64,000 nt of DNA from Phialocephala subalpina (GCA_900073065.1 FJOG01000027.1:485148-549147), one strand, 5' to 3'; positions 13,490 to 25,542 are shown, numbered from the stretch's first letter. Translations and numbers: made by a program. Notes: generated from the sequence alone by a model not told the origin.

Positions 13490-15109
13490 TTTCTCGCGAA
13501 GTTGCTGCAGCCAAGCTTGAGCGATGAAGCGATTGGGAGCAGGTGAAAGATACTCGAGGAGGGCCAAGACTCTATATTCATCGATGGGTAGTTTCGATAA
13601 GAGATGGTCGGAAGCAAGAAGTCGGGTAGCTAGCGCGGGAAGATGCTTCCAGATTATTTCTGGAATTGTTCAATGCATCTTCTTATCAATTTCTTCGCGC
13701 GAAAGAGAGGTCTTCCTCGAGGTGATTGGGTGTATAGAGGGACCGGGAGCTTTGGACCTTCCTGTTTCCCATGATTGCATATGTTCAACATTGATTAGAG
13801 GTACAGAAGGGGTCGCACTTGGTGGACAAGCCCCACACTGACGATCTGCCGGCCCATAATAGCACGGATCAAACAGTACAACATCGCGCACCGGTATTGC
13901 GCGACGAAGATCGCCTTCAGAACCTTTACAAAACAATGGAATAAAAGGACTGAATACGAGCCCCGAGTCTCGTGAAAACTTCCGTCACACTTCACAGCAC
14001 CCGTTTGTGACAAACAGAATCCCATTCCGGAATGTGAGAAGAATTGAAGCTGTAAACTCATCATCAACTCGATGAATTGCAACATCGTTCGGACTTCCGA
14101 AGGAGGAAGGTAGCAAGGACTTCTCTTTACCGTCCCGAGTCGTCAAGTCCACGCGTCGACTGCGCTATCAAGGACGTCTGCGATATCTCAGGGCATTCCT
14201 TGCCAGTGGACACACTCTGAGCCTCAAGACAAGCTTTGCTTGGCTGCGCGTGGCGCGATACGGCCTTATCTTGGCGTATGTGGAGGAGATCTGCCCGTTG
14301 CAGCCCCGTTCCCGTTGAAGGTGGAACGTAACCATGCAATGCCGCGATACCGAGAGCAGTTTTCCAACGTTCTACTTATAGGACGGAAGAAGATAAGGAG
14401 AATGAAGATATATCGTGCAAGATTGGAGAAAATCCTTTGATTTATTTTTGACACTCGTTGATCATGAGGTGGTGTAGTGTTCTCTGTGGTTGGAAAATTG
14501 TTGAGGAAGGAAGAAGCATTTCTCAGATGAAATCGCCTTGAAATGCGGGTGCAAGCAAGACATGCACGTGATATTCAAATATTCAATATTTTACTTCCCT
14601 GATTCAACGGAGACCGAACTTGTATCAGAGATTGCAATGATATCTTTGGTGAAACAAGAGTTTCTCGGAGGATCCAACCAAACAAGGACATCTCCAGGTT
14701 CACGAAGTCCACGTGACCGACAGCTTCCCAGGACTGCTGGGAATGGATGCCCTTCTCAAATCCTTGAGTTGTGGTGCTCTTGACAAGGAAATTCAAATCA
14801 TAGTTTCGGGGTTTCTCCAACAATGGCATTCCCCCCGGGTAGAAACAGTGACATCGACAGATTTGCGCAGGTTGGACTGTTTTGGGCGAAGTCATCAAAT
14901 AAACATTAAGTCACGCAAGTCAAAGCCAAAGAGGCACGGTGCTTTTGATCGTTTTCCTTTTAGTTTTCGGTGTACATATATATATAGTTCGTCATTACAT
15001 TACTTTCGTATTCATCCTTACCATTTCCAAACCCTTCCTTCTCCAAATTTCCTCGTCCTTCCTCAGATTTCCTGGTCCTTCCTCCATGAATTCTCAACCA
15101 CGCACCAAC
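13490..15109. other. Intergenic region of 1.6 kb
   Basis: 5' region of the peptide transporter and 3' region of the Rds1-like gene. Several short open frames occur on both strands but none resembles a known family. A short alternating AT tract lies near 14978-14988. The length would suit a long regulatory region for a nutrient-controlled transporter, but no specific sites were identified. Confidence 0.4.
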
Positions 15110-16722
15110 TTATCCAGCCTGGTACAAGAAAGGACCAGCAGCAACATGAGGATTGATGTTGCTCAAATTGAAAGCCGTGTATGTTTGGTTGGTATCAGTC
15201 AACGCAATGAACATCGTGCCGTTGATAGCTGGGTCTCCCTCATAGGTACTGACATCTGGCTGAATTGTCATACCGGTGTTCATACCATTGGTGTTGTTGA
15301 TAGAGATGTTGGTCAATGGCGAGTAGGTAACGTTCAACTGGCTGACCCAAACAACCCACTCAGGAGCACCAGCCTTGGTGTCCGTGATGTAACTGTTATT
15401 GGGTCCAACAGCCTTGCCAGGATTCTCCCACTCAAGGTACACAGTTCGACCTGGATATGACAGGGGAATAGAGCGATTCTGACTGATGGATGCAGAGCAA
15501 TCCAAACCAGTGACGTTGTTGCCAACACAGCCTTGTCCTACTGGAGGATCAGAGCTAGGCGCGGCAGGGCCAAAACCAGATGTCTCGTTGAATCCCGTTT
15601 GGGTGGCGTTCCAGCGAGCGCTGTTAGGCTGGTTAAGCACATTCAAGCCTGGGAAATTCTGCCATGCAAGACGCTTGGAGTTGGCGGGACACTCGCTGAT
15701 ATAGGGAGCAAGAAGCGTCCATGCCCATGATTGTGGGATACCGGTCTCAAACCAGACTGGCATGGGGAACAATCCTGAGAATTGTCTAAAGATCATTTGT
15801 TGACGAGCCTCGGTGGCGATCGATTGGTCGAGCAATTGAGCGACCTCGCGGGAGTCAAGGTGGGACTGGAAACCCCAGACACCAGACTCACCAAAACGAG
15901 TGAGCTTCTGGGTGAAGTCGAACGCCTCATGCACGGTGGTGAATGGATAGTTGTAGGTGCACTGAGGAGTGGCGCCTCCTGGTCCACCGAGCAGGTTGGA
16001 AAGGAGGGTGGCGTGGCCGGACTCCTGGTCAGCCATGAATTCGATCAAGAAACGATCACTGGGTGTAAGACCAGCGGCAGTGAACTCCTCTTCCGAGAAG
16101 GTAGCGAGGATGTTGTGGAAGAGGTCAAGCTCGATCCACTCCTGGTAGAGACCTAGGAGGATGGACTCGTAGTCGAAGTCGGACTGAACACGGTAGACCG
16201 GCTCAGTACCGTTGGTGCCGAGGCCACCAGCTGGTTGATAAGGAATAGGCTGCTGGTTGTTCAAAGTGCCATTGGGGCTGTAGACCAGAGCAGTTGGATT
16301 TGGTGGCAGCATTGGGATGGCAGTGCCAGCTGGTGAGTTGCTGACAGCGCCAGTAGTAGTTGGTGCGGGACCATTATAGGGGCCGTGAGAGGTGACACCG
16401 GTGACTTGCGAGCTCACAATGGGTGGCACAGCGTTGGTGGCGCCTGGGATGTCAGAGGCTGGGATACCGGCGTACGAGGCAGCTGATGAGACAGCTGCGC
16501 TGTTCACGCTGGGCGACTGAGGATAGCTGTAGGGAAGACCCGTATTGATTCCAGCTGAAGCGGCGGTAGCCGTTGTAGATGTGACTGCCTTCTGTTGCTT
16601 CTGTTTTGTGCGTCAGTAATCCGTCTGCACGTTCAAGGATCGAACCTGTGCCTATGACTTACCTTTGGAGCAGCAGCCGCGGTGGCAATCAAGCCAGCCA
16701 CAATACCTGCCTTGACAAACAT
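15110..16722 (-). CDS. Rds1-like stress-response protein, ferritin-like fold
   Basis: Secreted or wall-associated protein of the Rds1 family (first described in fission yeast as stress- and nutrient-regulated; biochemical role unclear). Exons 16722-16663 and 16600-15110 give 516 aa. Residues 1-18 (MFVKAGIVAGLIATAAAA) form a signal peptide. A Ser/Thr/Pro/Ala-rich stretch follows to about residue 145, then the ferritin-like helical domain with YESILLGLYQEWIELDLFH and ADQESGHATLL, whose Glu/His pairs are the ferritin-type metal positions. The C-terminal ~150 residues are beta-rich and Asn-rich (many N-x-S/T sites), as in family members. The single intron falls right after the signal peptide, a common arrangement. 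Confidence 0.85.
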
Positions 16723-17269
16723 CTTGGTAGGTATGATATGGATAGAAATGATGGAGGAAGACGGGAGGGACAGAAAGTGGTCTTATACCTCAAAAGGTAC
16801 ATGTCACCGCCACAAGCTCAAAAGAATTCTAGCATGACGCTTAGATGTCAAGAGCTCAAGTCTGTGGAGATATGAAGTAATACCTACCGTACCGGACTGC
16901 CGGCGTATTCTGACATGGGGAGGTCTTGATTTGTGCAAGGTGAAGGACGGTGACTTAGCGGAGCTTTTGGACCGGAGAGTCCAATAGCATATTGGGACGA
17001 TGAGGCATGCACGCACTAGCTGGGAACATAGCTAGGGACAGCTTCTGCAACTATTTTTCAAGCTTGATGGTGAGTCTCCGGGATGCTGACAGAACTCGAA
17101 AGGCACACTCAAAAACATATTCTTTGAGAGCTTCAAGAGCCTCTCAGCAATATCGAGCTTGCACTGCGCAAGACACTTCGCAGCAACTGTCAATCAAAGC
17201 AAACAAACAAAAGTAGAATTTGCGTATTTGAAAAAGTTCTCAGTGATGACTTCAACAACAAAATTTTGT
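16723..17269. other. Intergenic region
   Basis: Promoter side of the Rds1-like gene. No recognisable gene, repeat or strong regulatory motif. Confidence 0.45.
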
Positions 17270-17536
17270 TTATTCAGGAACGTCATGAACAGGGATGCAG
17301 CTCTTTAGTGTTGCCGTTGAGCCTCTGGAACCTTTTACCCCAGAGCTGTCTTCGGCTATCTCACTTAGCCTCGTTCCAGATGCTCCGTACCAATGAAACC
17401 CAGGGTAAATCTCATTGATAATCGGTATGCTGCAATGCCACTCGATGGCGCCATCTGTTGGGTCGGAGAAGGTGTATTTTTGGGGTATTTTTGACCTGAC
17501 AAATCGTAGGAACTCGTGGGCGAGGGCCGGATCCAT
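17270..17536 (-). CDS. Possible small hypothetical protein
   Basis: An uninterrupted 88-codon frame starting MDPALAHEFLRF, with no signal peptide or membrane segment. Codon use resembles the neighbouring genes more than most chance frames do, and it would be head-to-head with the small gene at 17849 across about 310 bp. No family is recognised and there is no intron to support it. It may be a chance frame. Confidence 0.22.
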   Translation of the reverse strand: MDPALAHEFLRFVRSKIPQKYTFSDPTDGAIEWHCSIPIINEIYPGFHWYGASGTRLSEIAEDSSGVKGSRGSTATLKSCIPVHDVPE

Positions 17537-17848
17537 GCTCGAGCGAGAACGGGGAGCGAGAACGGGCCGCGAGATGGGATTTTGAAATCCGCATCACAGC
17601 CATATGCGTGAATTTCCTTGCAGATCGTGGGCCTCGGGCTTTGGAATCATCGACAGGATCCTTGTGGGAGCATTTCGCAGAGTTCGATGGCCATGGGCGA
17701 GATGGATTGACGATTGATCGAAGAGCTAGACTTCAAGCTGTCATGCCATTGGATCGTGGTCCTCAGGATGATTTCACGCTGCAGAGGACAATTTGAAGGC
17801 ATTGAGATCCCAGTCGCTGCCGCGGTACTGCGTTACGCGATCTCGACA

Positions 17849-18159
17849 ATGAGAATTGACACCTTGAGCGAGGCTGGCCTCAATGACGTTCACGAAATGA
17901 GCGCGATGGTCCGAGACATCCATGCAAACGCCACCACTTCTCCACCAAACACCACAATCATCAGCTGGCGGATGTCGAAACCAACAGATCTGAAGCCCTC
18001 CAAAGAAGCTTCCGAAATACGACAAGCTTCCATCGGTCCCAAGAACCGATCGCCACCCGGCAAACACGGTAGGTATTGGCTTGCGTCATGTGATACTAAC
18101 AGTGACATTCTGAAGGTGAAGCATTCGAGGGAGTCGTGAGCGATGTGTTTAGGTTTTAG
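17849..18159 (+). CDS. Small hypothetical protein, two exons
   Basis: Exons 17849-18068 and 18116-18159 give 87 aa. The intron is convincing: donor GTAGGT, a perfect TACTAAC branch site and an AAG acceptor. Splicing restores the frame to an ending GKHGEAFEGVVSDVFRF, with a polar, Lys/Pro-rich middle. The start is taken as the ATG with context ACAATGA; an in-frame ATG upstream at about 17768 is less likely. There is no signal peptide or membrane helix, so it is probably soluble and partly disordered. I do not recognise the family. Confidence 0.55.
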
Positions 18160-18371
18160 CTAAGGGATATAAAAGTTCAGAGCGGTAGCAACTGCTTAGC
18201 AACAATTGAGTCCGAATAGGCGTGGCTGTGTCTTTTGATACTTGGGAAGGTATGACCGGCAATGATGCTGTGCGAGATGACTGTCACTGCAAAGAAGATC
18301 CCAAAAGGTTTCCGAGTCTCGCTCGCATCTCCTCTACAGTGATCTTTCCTATTCATGAATCCGTCTGAGCT

Positions 18372-18968
18372 CTACGAATCGTTCTTCTGGTCGTTAATGA
18401 ACGAACTCCCTGGACCCCACTTATGCAACACCTCCAGGCCATGGTCAAGGACCGCCTTCTTCGTATGAAACGGAACCACGTCTAGAGTCTCCTTGTAAAA
18501 TTTCTTCGCATGCTCCCCGCTCGTGATCAGGAAAGCAGTCCTCAACTCAGGCCATGAATTCATAGTCTCTCTGATACACTCCATCAACCACTTCCCGAGA
18601 CCTCTTCCTTGGTATTCGGGGAGAATAAAAACATCGGTCAAGTAAAAGACTGTGGCTTCATCTGTGACGCATCGACCGAGACCAATTTGAGTCGGAGATC
18701 CTTTGCCTAGGATTTGTCAACAAGTTGGAAAGATCGAAAGGAGATTGATCAGCTGACCAGCTATTTGAGATGAAGATTGAGGCAATGCATAGACTCCAAA
18801 ACAAAGAGACTTGGACAGCATACGCTTCAATGCTTCAGGAGTTGTGCCTTTCGTCCAATACACAATGTCTGAATCGAAAGCTTTGTTGATGACATCAAGC
18901 TGAAGCAGCTTCTGCTCAGTCGAGATCATGAAATTGTCCTTGTACCAAGTGGAAGGAGTTGATGACAT
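18372..18968 (-). CDS. GNAT-family N-acetyltransferase
   Basis: Transfers an acetyl group from acetyl-CoA to an amine; the substrate is unknown. Exons 18968-18758 and 18706-18372 give 181 aa, a usual length for a single GNAT domain. The strand-4 and pyrophosphate-loop signature is clear: YLTDVFILPEYQGRGLGKWL, where Q-GRGLG binds acetyl-CoA. The preceding GLGRCVTDE strand lies at the exon junction. No signal peptide, so probably cytosolic or nuclear. The 51-nt intron has a weak donor (GTCAGC), but it is required to keep the domain in frame. Confidence 0.82.
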
Positions 18969-19549
18969 ATTGAGAATTTTGTGATATTCAGATGGCCTGA
19001 AAATACTTTCGGATGAGTAGATTGCGTCTAAGGCTCATGTATCACCAATGGCGAAGGCAAGTGAGTCAAGTTTAGCGTGATAAAGTGGCAAGAGTGGGGG
19101 CTTAGGGCGGCCCAACCCCGCCATCCAAACTCAAACATCCACGCGAATCGCGTTCTCTTCCAACATCGACCATTTTCATCCTCTTCTGAACGACGAGATC
19201 GAGGACACTTTCCCTAAGTTCCGACGAAAGGGAAGCCGCTTCATCAGTGTACACGCACGCAATATGGATCTCATCTGGGAGAATCGCCAAGCGCCTAATT
19301 TTGGCAGCAGACAATATGGATGAAGGTCAAGATGCCAGGACCCGAGATAGGTTGCATAGGCTGAAGGAACAATCATGTGAATTCATCTCGGAATTCAAAG
19401 TTCTTTAGTATCTTCGACGTCTGCACGTTCTGTTCTTTATTCAACCAGAATTGTTTCTTCTCGATCGGGTGGACTGCGCCTACGAGTTCGATGTGAAAAT
19501 ATATCTCCATTCCTGTTGTCGCTCTCAAAATGCTCTTCAGAGTCCATTC
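18969..19549. other. Divergent intergenic region
   Basis: Lies between the GNAT gene and the aspartic protease, which are divergently oriented. No further gene is supported. Confidence 0.45.
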
Positions 19550-20821
19550 ATGATGCCTGTTCGAATTTTATTCTCGCATTGCGCAATTTTTGCTTCGCTT
19601 TTCGTCGTTTGCGATTGTTTGACCAGGAGCACAGAAGCTGCAGCAGAATTGCAAATCTATGGCGACCGATCAGGATTTTCACTCGATGCATTCAGGACGC
19701 CCGTGGATCCTAGAGATGGAACAGAGATTCTTGCGCAGTCAGGCAGCGACAGTCAGTGAGTGCAGACTATTCCCTCTATTCCTTACAGATGCTGATACTC
19801 GAGCAGCTGGTGGGTCACGATTGCCGTCGGGACTCCACCACAACCAATCCCCGTTGTAGTCGATTCCGGAACTGTCGACCTCTCACTTATGTCGACGTTT
19901 ATTAACCAAGCTCAGCGAGGCTATGCACCAGTATACGATCCAAATAGGTCTAGCACTGCTGTAATGCTGGATGGATACACCTGGTATCAGAACTATGCGG
20001 GGGCGCCAGCGCCGAACATGGGATACGTTGTGCAAGACACGGTCAGAGTTGGATCAATTTATACGACCAACTTCACTTTCGAGATCGACAATGTCACTGC
20101 GATACCTCACATCACTGGACCTCCATATGGCAACCTTGGTCTAGATCTTGATCCGAATGGTCAGCCAACGAGCCCAAAGAAGGTGCCAGGATGGTTACAG
20201 ACAGTCATGAAATTCCTGAAACGTAGGTTTCCATTGCATACATGTCCCTTAAAACTCCAGAGGACGTACCGTTGACTTGTGGCAGAACCAGTATTCGCGA
20301 TAGACTACCGGAGAAATAACTTCAAGGGCGTCATAGATTTTGGGTATATAGACAGCAAGAAATACAACGGCAGCATCGCATACGCACCCATCAATCAGCA
20401 AACCCTTTGGGCAATCAGTATCGACGGCGTTGGCATAGGTTCAGGAGCATACCGGCACGCCCCATTCGACGTAATTTTCGACACCGGCGGAGACGGCCTA
20501 GTCTTCCCTCGATGGGCGATCGATGCATACTTCGCGCAAGTACCAAACTCAACATGGGATGCTGGTCTTAACACTTACACATTTCCTTGCGATCAGTCAG
20601 TGCTTGGCAAGCTGCCTAACATCACGTTCGGTATTGGAGATTCTTACAGAGGTGTTATTCCATCGGATCATATTCATCTTGGACTCCTCCACGACAACGT
20701 ATGTTTTAACAGTCTACGGGCTGGCGATAGGCCTTTCTGGGGCACCTCGATCATCGCATCGCAGTTCATGGTGTTTGATTATGGAGGGAAGCGTTTGGGC
20801 TTTGCTCACAAAAATCTGTGA
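19550..20821 (+). CDS. Pepsin-like aspartic protease (A1), secreted
   Basis: Exons 19550-19755, 19807-20222 and 20286-20821 give 385 aa. Residues ~1-24 are a signal peptide, followed by a short prosegment of about 45 residues. The first lobe has WWVTIAVGTPPQPIPVVVDS, so the first catalytic motif is D-S-G (VVDSGTVDL) rather than D-T-G. The second lobe keeps D-T-G (VIFDTGGDGLVF). The C-terminal FWGTSIIASQFMVFDYGGKR matches the closing strand of A1 proteases. Both catalytic aspartates are present, so activity is plausible. There is no GPI-type tail, so it is probably released or vacuolar. Compared with aspergillopepsins the spacing is compact and divergent. Confidence 0.85.
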
Positions 20822-22550
20822 AGCTCAACAGCAATGTTGGTGGCTTGGACAGCACGGCCATCGAATGCCATTAGACAAGCTCGCAAAAGCACTAGATTTC
20901 CACGACAACGAGGGTGGCCTAGAATTCCTTCAATGTTCTTCGTTTGCTTGCTTTAAGGCCATCGAACATTCTGCTTTTCCCGATGGCAGTACTTTCAATC
21001 TAACAGTCTTGGATGGACTTTCTGGGGCCCACTTTCTGTGAACAGTGACAGTATTGGATTGATGCCAGGAGACTCTACTGCATGAAGTATCTCACAGTTG
21101 TCCTTGATTCTCCCAACTCGCTGGGTTCCAAAATCTCGTCTTCACTAGGTGGCTTTCACCTTTTCAAGAGGCTGACGAAGATATGCAGATGCATGCCTTA
21201 GCACAGTACCCTGACCACTTAGAAGAAGTTTTCCAGAGCTTGGATATCACAAACATGTTTGAGCGTCAGACAGTCTCATTGAAAGACTGCTTCCGCGATA
21301 TTTCCTTGCGTAGCGTGGGGCAAGTAGCCAATCAGACCAATGAAGAACTTCTGCAGTGCAACGTAAAGATTTGAAATGGACCCTAAGTTCCATCGCAGCA
21401 CTCAAATCGGTAGTGGCTTGCACAGATGCGTCAGCTCCCTGCTTGGCCAGTTTCCTCTCTCCTGTCAACGGGCAGGTCGTCCGGCTAGGAAACGGGAAGT
21501 CCGCGAACTGAGACATATCCAGCTTCTTCAGCATGAAGGCCCGCCCCGCCAAACGCCACAAACCTCCTTCCAGCTTGTGTGCACACTATAGCCAGCTCCG
21601 CGTTTTCAGCCTCCGATGTCGAATATCGCTTGTGCTTCAAGTCTTCCATTCAAGTTCATTGGGCAAAATATACGCGACACGTGTCTCGGAATTGCGTGCC
21701 TAGTTTTGTGGTACCTGCAGCTAGCAATGAGCAGCTTCATTCTAGCTGATCGCGACGAAGCCCGCATCATCTTTTTTTTTTGCTTCAGGGAAATCTGTCT
21801 TGATTTGGAGAATGTACGATTGTGCCACCAGCCCTGTTATTTCCACAGCATGACATCGACCAGGACAGATCCAATCCTGACGTTTAGAGCTCACGGCACG
21901 TGGAGACCGGAAGCGCAGACTTCGATCTATATTTCATTATTTCCTGCGTCAATGCAATTAATCTAGCTTACTCATCCTAGAACCGAAGTGCGCTCGGGCT
22001 CTATCTTCAAGCAACTGGATCTTTTCCGTGAACAGATTCTCTCACACCAGTGGTGGACTTTCCGTCTGAGCTCCTGCGTATCTATGTGGTGGGGCTGCAG
22101 GACCTCATCGATCTTCTGCCGTGGTCGACGTCTTCGCTTGAGTTTGTCTCAATGGAGTCAGCCTCGTAGGGAAATGGCAAGCTGTACCAGTGTACCCCTC
22201 TACGTTTTTCGCTGCGTATTTCTTGTTTTGGCTCAACAACGAACCACTTTCTTTTGCTTGCGACCATCAGCAGCGTCCGAACTTCATCGAGCGAAGAGGT
22301 AGCTCCGTCATTGGTAGATCCCATGCCGTGAGTTATATTGGTGTGGTCTTGAAGCCGATGTGGTGACTTGATCGATGCATCTAGAATTGTTGTGAGGATA
22401 TCTTCAAGGAACAAAATGTCTGAGATATCCTTGGATTCTCTCGAGTGGCTTCAACATACATGCAGGTCAAGGAGTTTGATATTCATTGGCTATCAGTACG
22501 AGGTCTTTTGGACATTCTGATTGTTCGTTGTTGTTGAATTTTTTATCCTG
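20822..22550. other. Intergenic region of 1.7 kb
   Basis: Between the aspartic protease and the V8-like protease. Contains a T-tract near 21772. No recognisable gene, RNA or repeat was found. Confidence 0.4.
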
Positions 22551-22556
22551 TCGGGA

Positions 22557-22564
22557 TATATAAA
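22557..22564 (+). promoter_or_regulatory. Candidate TATA box of the V8-like protease gene
   Basis: TATATAAA lies 134 bp upstream of the ATG, followed by a pyrimidine-rich stretch (about 22575-22615) typical of fungal transcription start regions. Assigned by position only. Confidence 0.45.
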
Positions 22565-22697
22565 GAAGCCATCCTCCCTCTCAAGGCCTTCACCATCGCC
22601 TTCATCATTCTCAAGAAAGCACTCCACCTGCAAAATACTTCAGAGATCCCTTTCCCAGCACTCGCGCAGCCAAGACTAATCTCATCCGTCATTCACA

Positions 22698-25235
22698 ATG
22701 GCAACAATTCCAAACAACTACGCTGCGATTTGGGCCCTGAATCCTCCTGCATTTGCAGTATCCGGGCAACCTGAATCTTCCTTCGGCCTCGGTCCAGGAG
22801 GTTCTGAGTCTGTTCTCGGCAACGATGGACGCACTCTCGTCAACCCGCTTCATTATGCTGATGGCGGCAAATATCGCTGTAAGCTGTCTTCCTCTATTGT
22901 CCTCCCATCATCCACCTTCCATTTTGCTAACATGTAGGATGAACAGCTATCATCAAGCTCATGATCCGATATGAGAATCAGCCCAATGACAACAACTGGG
23001 GTATGGGCACTGGGTGGCTTATTCGTCCCGATCTCCTCGTGACCGCTGGTCATTGCGCCTATGACTTTGGCGAAGAACGTTATGGGCGTGCTACCATTGT
23101 TAAAGCCTACATGGGATACTCCGGTAAGTTTACTTACCCGAGCAAGGCTTCGCCTTTTCAAACTTCCTGATTCATGGGAAGTTCTAATTGACAAAACCAT
23201 GGACAGGCAAAACAAATCTTTCGCCAGTCAATTTGAATTCTGGCGCAGTTCAGCTACGCATGGGCAAAACTTTCATCACAACAACCGGATGGCTTCAGAG
23301 CGAAGGGACCAATCGCCGAACCGATGTCGCGTTCTTGAAGCTTGATCGCCCTTTTACTGGAAACTTTACGCCAGTCAGCTACGTGGACACGCCCTTTTCG
23401 GGGCAAGACATCATCGGTGTCGTCGGGTACCCCGCTGACAAACCAGACGGAGATGCCAGTGAGAAAGGGCCAAGAATGTACGAGATGTTCGCCAACTCCA
23501 AATGGAACTTGGGCGAGAATAAGAGGAACATGTTGGCATATCCCATCTCTACCTTTCCCGGCAAGTCGTTCCCTTGAAACAATAAATAAACGTAACCCTA
23601 ATAATCACTAGGCCAGTCTGGGTCTCCAGTCATTCGCAAATCGGATGGCATCTCCATTGGAGCTCATGTCTACGGTGGCACTTCCACGAATTCAGCAAGC
23701 AGCATCGGCGGCAAGTATGGCAACGACTTCGATGCTTATGTCAATGTTTTCAACCAGAGGGCTCAACCCATCACCAGCATTCTGGGCATTAGTGTTATCA
23801 AGCCCGCCACTGCTGGTGCGGACAACATGAATATCACAAATGGAGGCTTCGACAGTACAGGCTTCCGAAGTATTGGAAGCTTCGAGTCTTCTACTGGACA
23901 TTCAGAAGGCACAGAGAGCTTTTTGGATGTTTTGAAAGACATTGGAAAGGTTGCTATTCCTCTCGTCAGCACCGGACTGCAGATTGCTAGTCCCTTCCTC
24001 GGACCTGTCGGCCCTCCCGCTGCCAGTAAGTGAAGAACATCCTGCAATGAGCACTAGCTAACTCCCTACTCCCAGGCATCGCTGGCGTCGCTCTTGGTGC
24101 CCTGGGCAAGATGTGCGAGTCTGCATTTGACAGCCAGACCCAAACACTTCGCATGATTCCCAAGGTGACTCCCGAGCAACTTGAAGGCATCGCGCAAAGA
24201 GCCGTGCTGGCAGAAGCTGCTCTGCAGACCACACTCAAGCTTGACCACGACAGTCCCGAAGGCAAGCTCATTCTCCAGGCCATGAAGGAAAATTATGCTG
24301 TCATGAAGCCTCAAGAATCTCTCCCATCGAAGTTGTTTCCATGCATTGCCGTACCCACTCTTCGCATTGCCATGGATCCCAAGCTTCCAGTACGATCTGA
24401 GCATGTCCCAGATGTCCGAAAGGCACTGCCAAACTCTACCATGACCGAGTCCTCCTTCAGCACCTCCACAGAAGCGGCATTTGCTAGGGAGTTACTGCAG
24501 CCCACAATCCGTCTTCCGGGAGAGGAAGGCTTCTTCGACACCTTGGGCCCCATCATCAAGTCTGGTCTCAAATTCGCCACGCCACTTCTCAGTCAAGCCG
24601 CCAAACAAGGCATCGACTTCGCTCTCTCCAGCTTGAACAAGACTGAGTCCGCCTTCGATACCACGGCTTCAGACAACATCATTGCTGGCCCTCTCTTCAG
24701 GCGTGCTGTGGTAGCCGAATGTGCCCTCCAGGCAATACAGAAGATCGACCCCTCTCGCCTCAAGGGCCTCAAACTCTACGATGACCATGGCAACGAGTCC
24801 ACGGAAGGCTTTTTCGATTTCATGAAGAAGACCATGCAAGTCGTCGGACGAAAGGTCATCGAGACCGCCCCTGATGTGATCAAGAATGTGGGACCCGTTG
24901 CTCTAGATTTGCTAGCACACGCCATTCAACAGAAAGGGGGAAGTGAAGGCGCCATTTGGAACTGGTCCGGATCTCCTACTGGCGATTGGAATGGATCCTT
25001 CAATGGCGATTCCTCGTTGACAGTTCCATTTCAACCGGTTCTGCGACCAAAGCGCTCCATTGCTGCGCTTGCAGACAGCAGGCCAGAAACGCCACAGCCA
25101 GTTACGGTGAGCGCTCCTTCTGTTCCCGATCCTAGTCCGGTGGTCGAGAGCAACGTGGTTATGAATGAGGTTCTAGCCGAGAAGCCTAAATATTCGAATC
25201 TGGATGGCCTCATCTTCTTGCCCATGGATGATTGA
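22698..25235 (+). CDS. V8-like (trypsin-fold) serine protease with repeat-bearing C-terminal half
   Basis: Exons 22698-22878, 22947-23123, 23207-23560, 23612-24025 and 24076-25235 give 761 aa. The N-terminal ~270 residues are a glutamyl-endopeptidase-like domain with a full triad: His96 in TAGHC, Asp159 in RTDVAFLKL and Ser240 in GQSGSP. There is no signal peptide, which is unusual for this class. The C-terminal ~480 residues match no domain I know. They contain an internal repeat: a segment starting ESFLD (about 338) is echoed by EGFFD at about 526 and 618, each followed by a hydrophobic, amphipathic stretch. The phrase ESAFD plus RAV(L/V)AE-ALQ also occurs twice (about 390-427 and 566-594). 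The third intron is of the GC-AG type and ends two codons before the catalytic serine. Confidence 0.8.
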
Positions 25236-25397
25236 AAATGCTGATATTTTACCTTTTTAGGTCATGGCCTAGCTTTCTGTCGAGGAGTCTCGTTATTCGA
25301 TTCAGTTGAACGATATAGGTCGGGGTCTATTCGAAAATTTATTCGCCTCGTTACCTTCTAGAAGTCGATTGAGAAGCATATTTTGTTTGCCGCATGA

Positions 25398-25542
25398 TAT
25401 CAATTGCTGATTACGTATAGTAGTGTCACGCTCTCTCCTTCTATATATAGAATAGCTTAGGGGTAATTTCATACCCTTTATATCCTTTTTCTCTCTCTCA
25501 TTACAACTACAAGCTTAACAATTAATTCTTTACCTATAAACT
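25398..25542 (+). repeat. Degenerate solo LTR related to the copia element
   Basis: Stretches such as ATCAATTGCT, ACGTATAGT, AGGGGTAAT, TATCC and CTTTACCTA follow in the same order and spacing as in the 172-bp copia LTRs at 29377 and 35130. It is strongly diverged, and no matching internal region is attached. The exact ends are uncertain. Confidence 0.5.
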
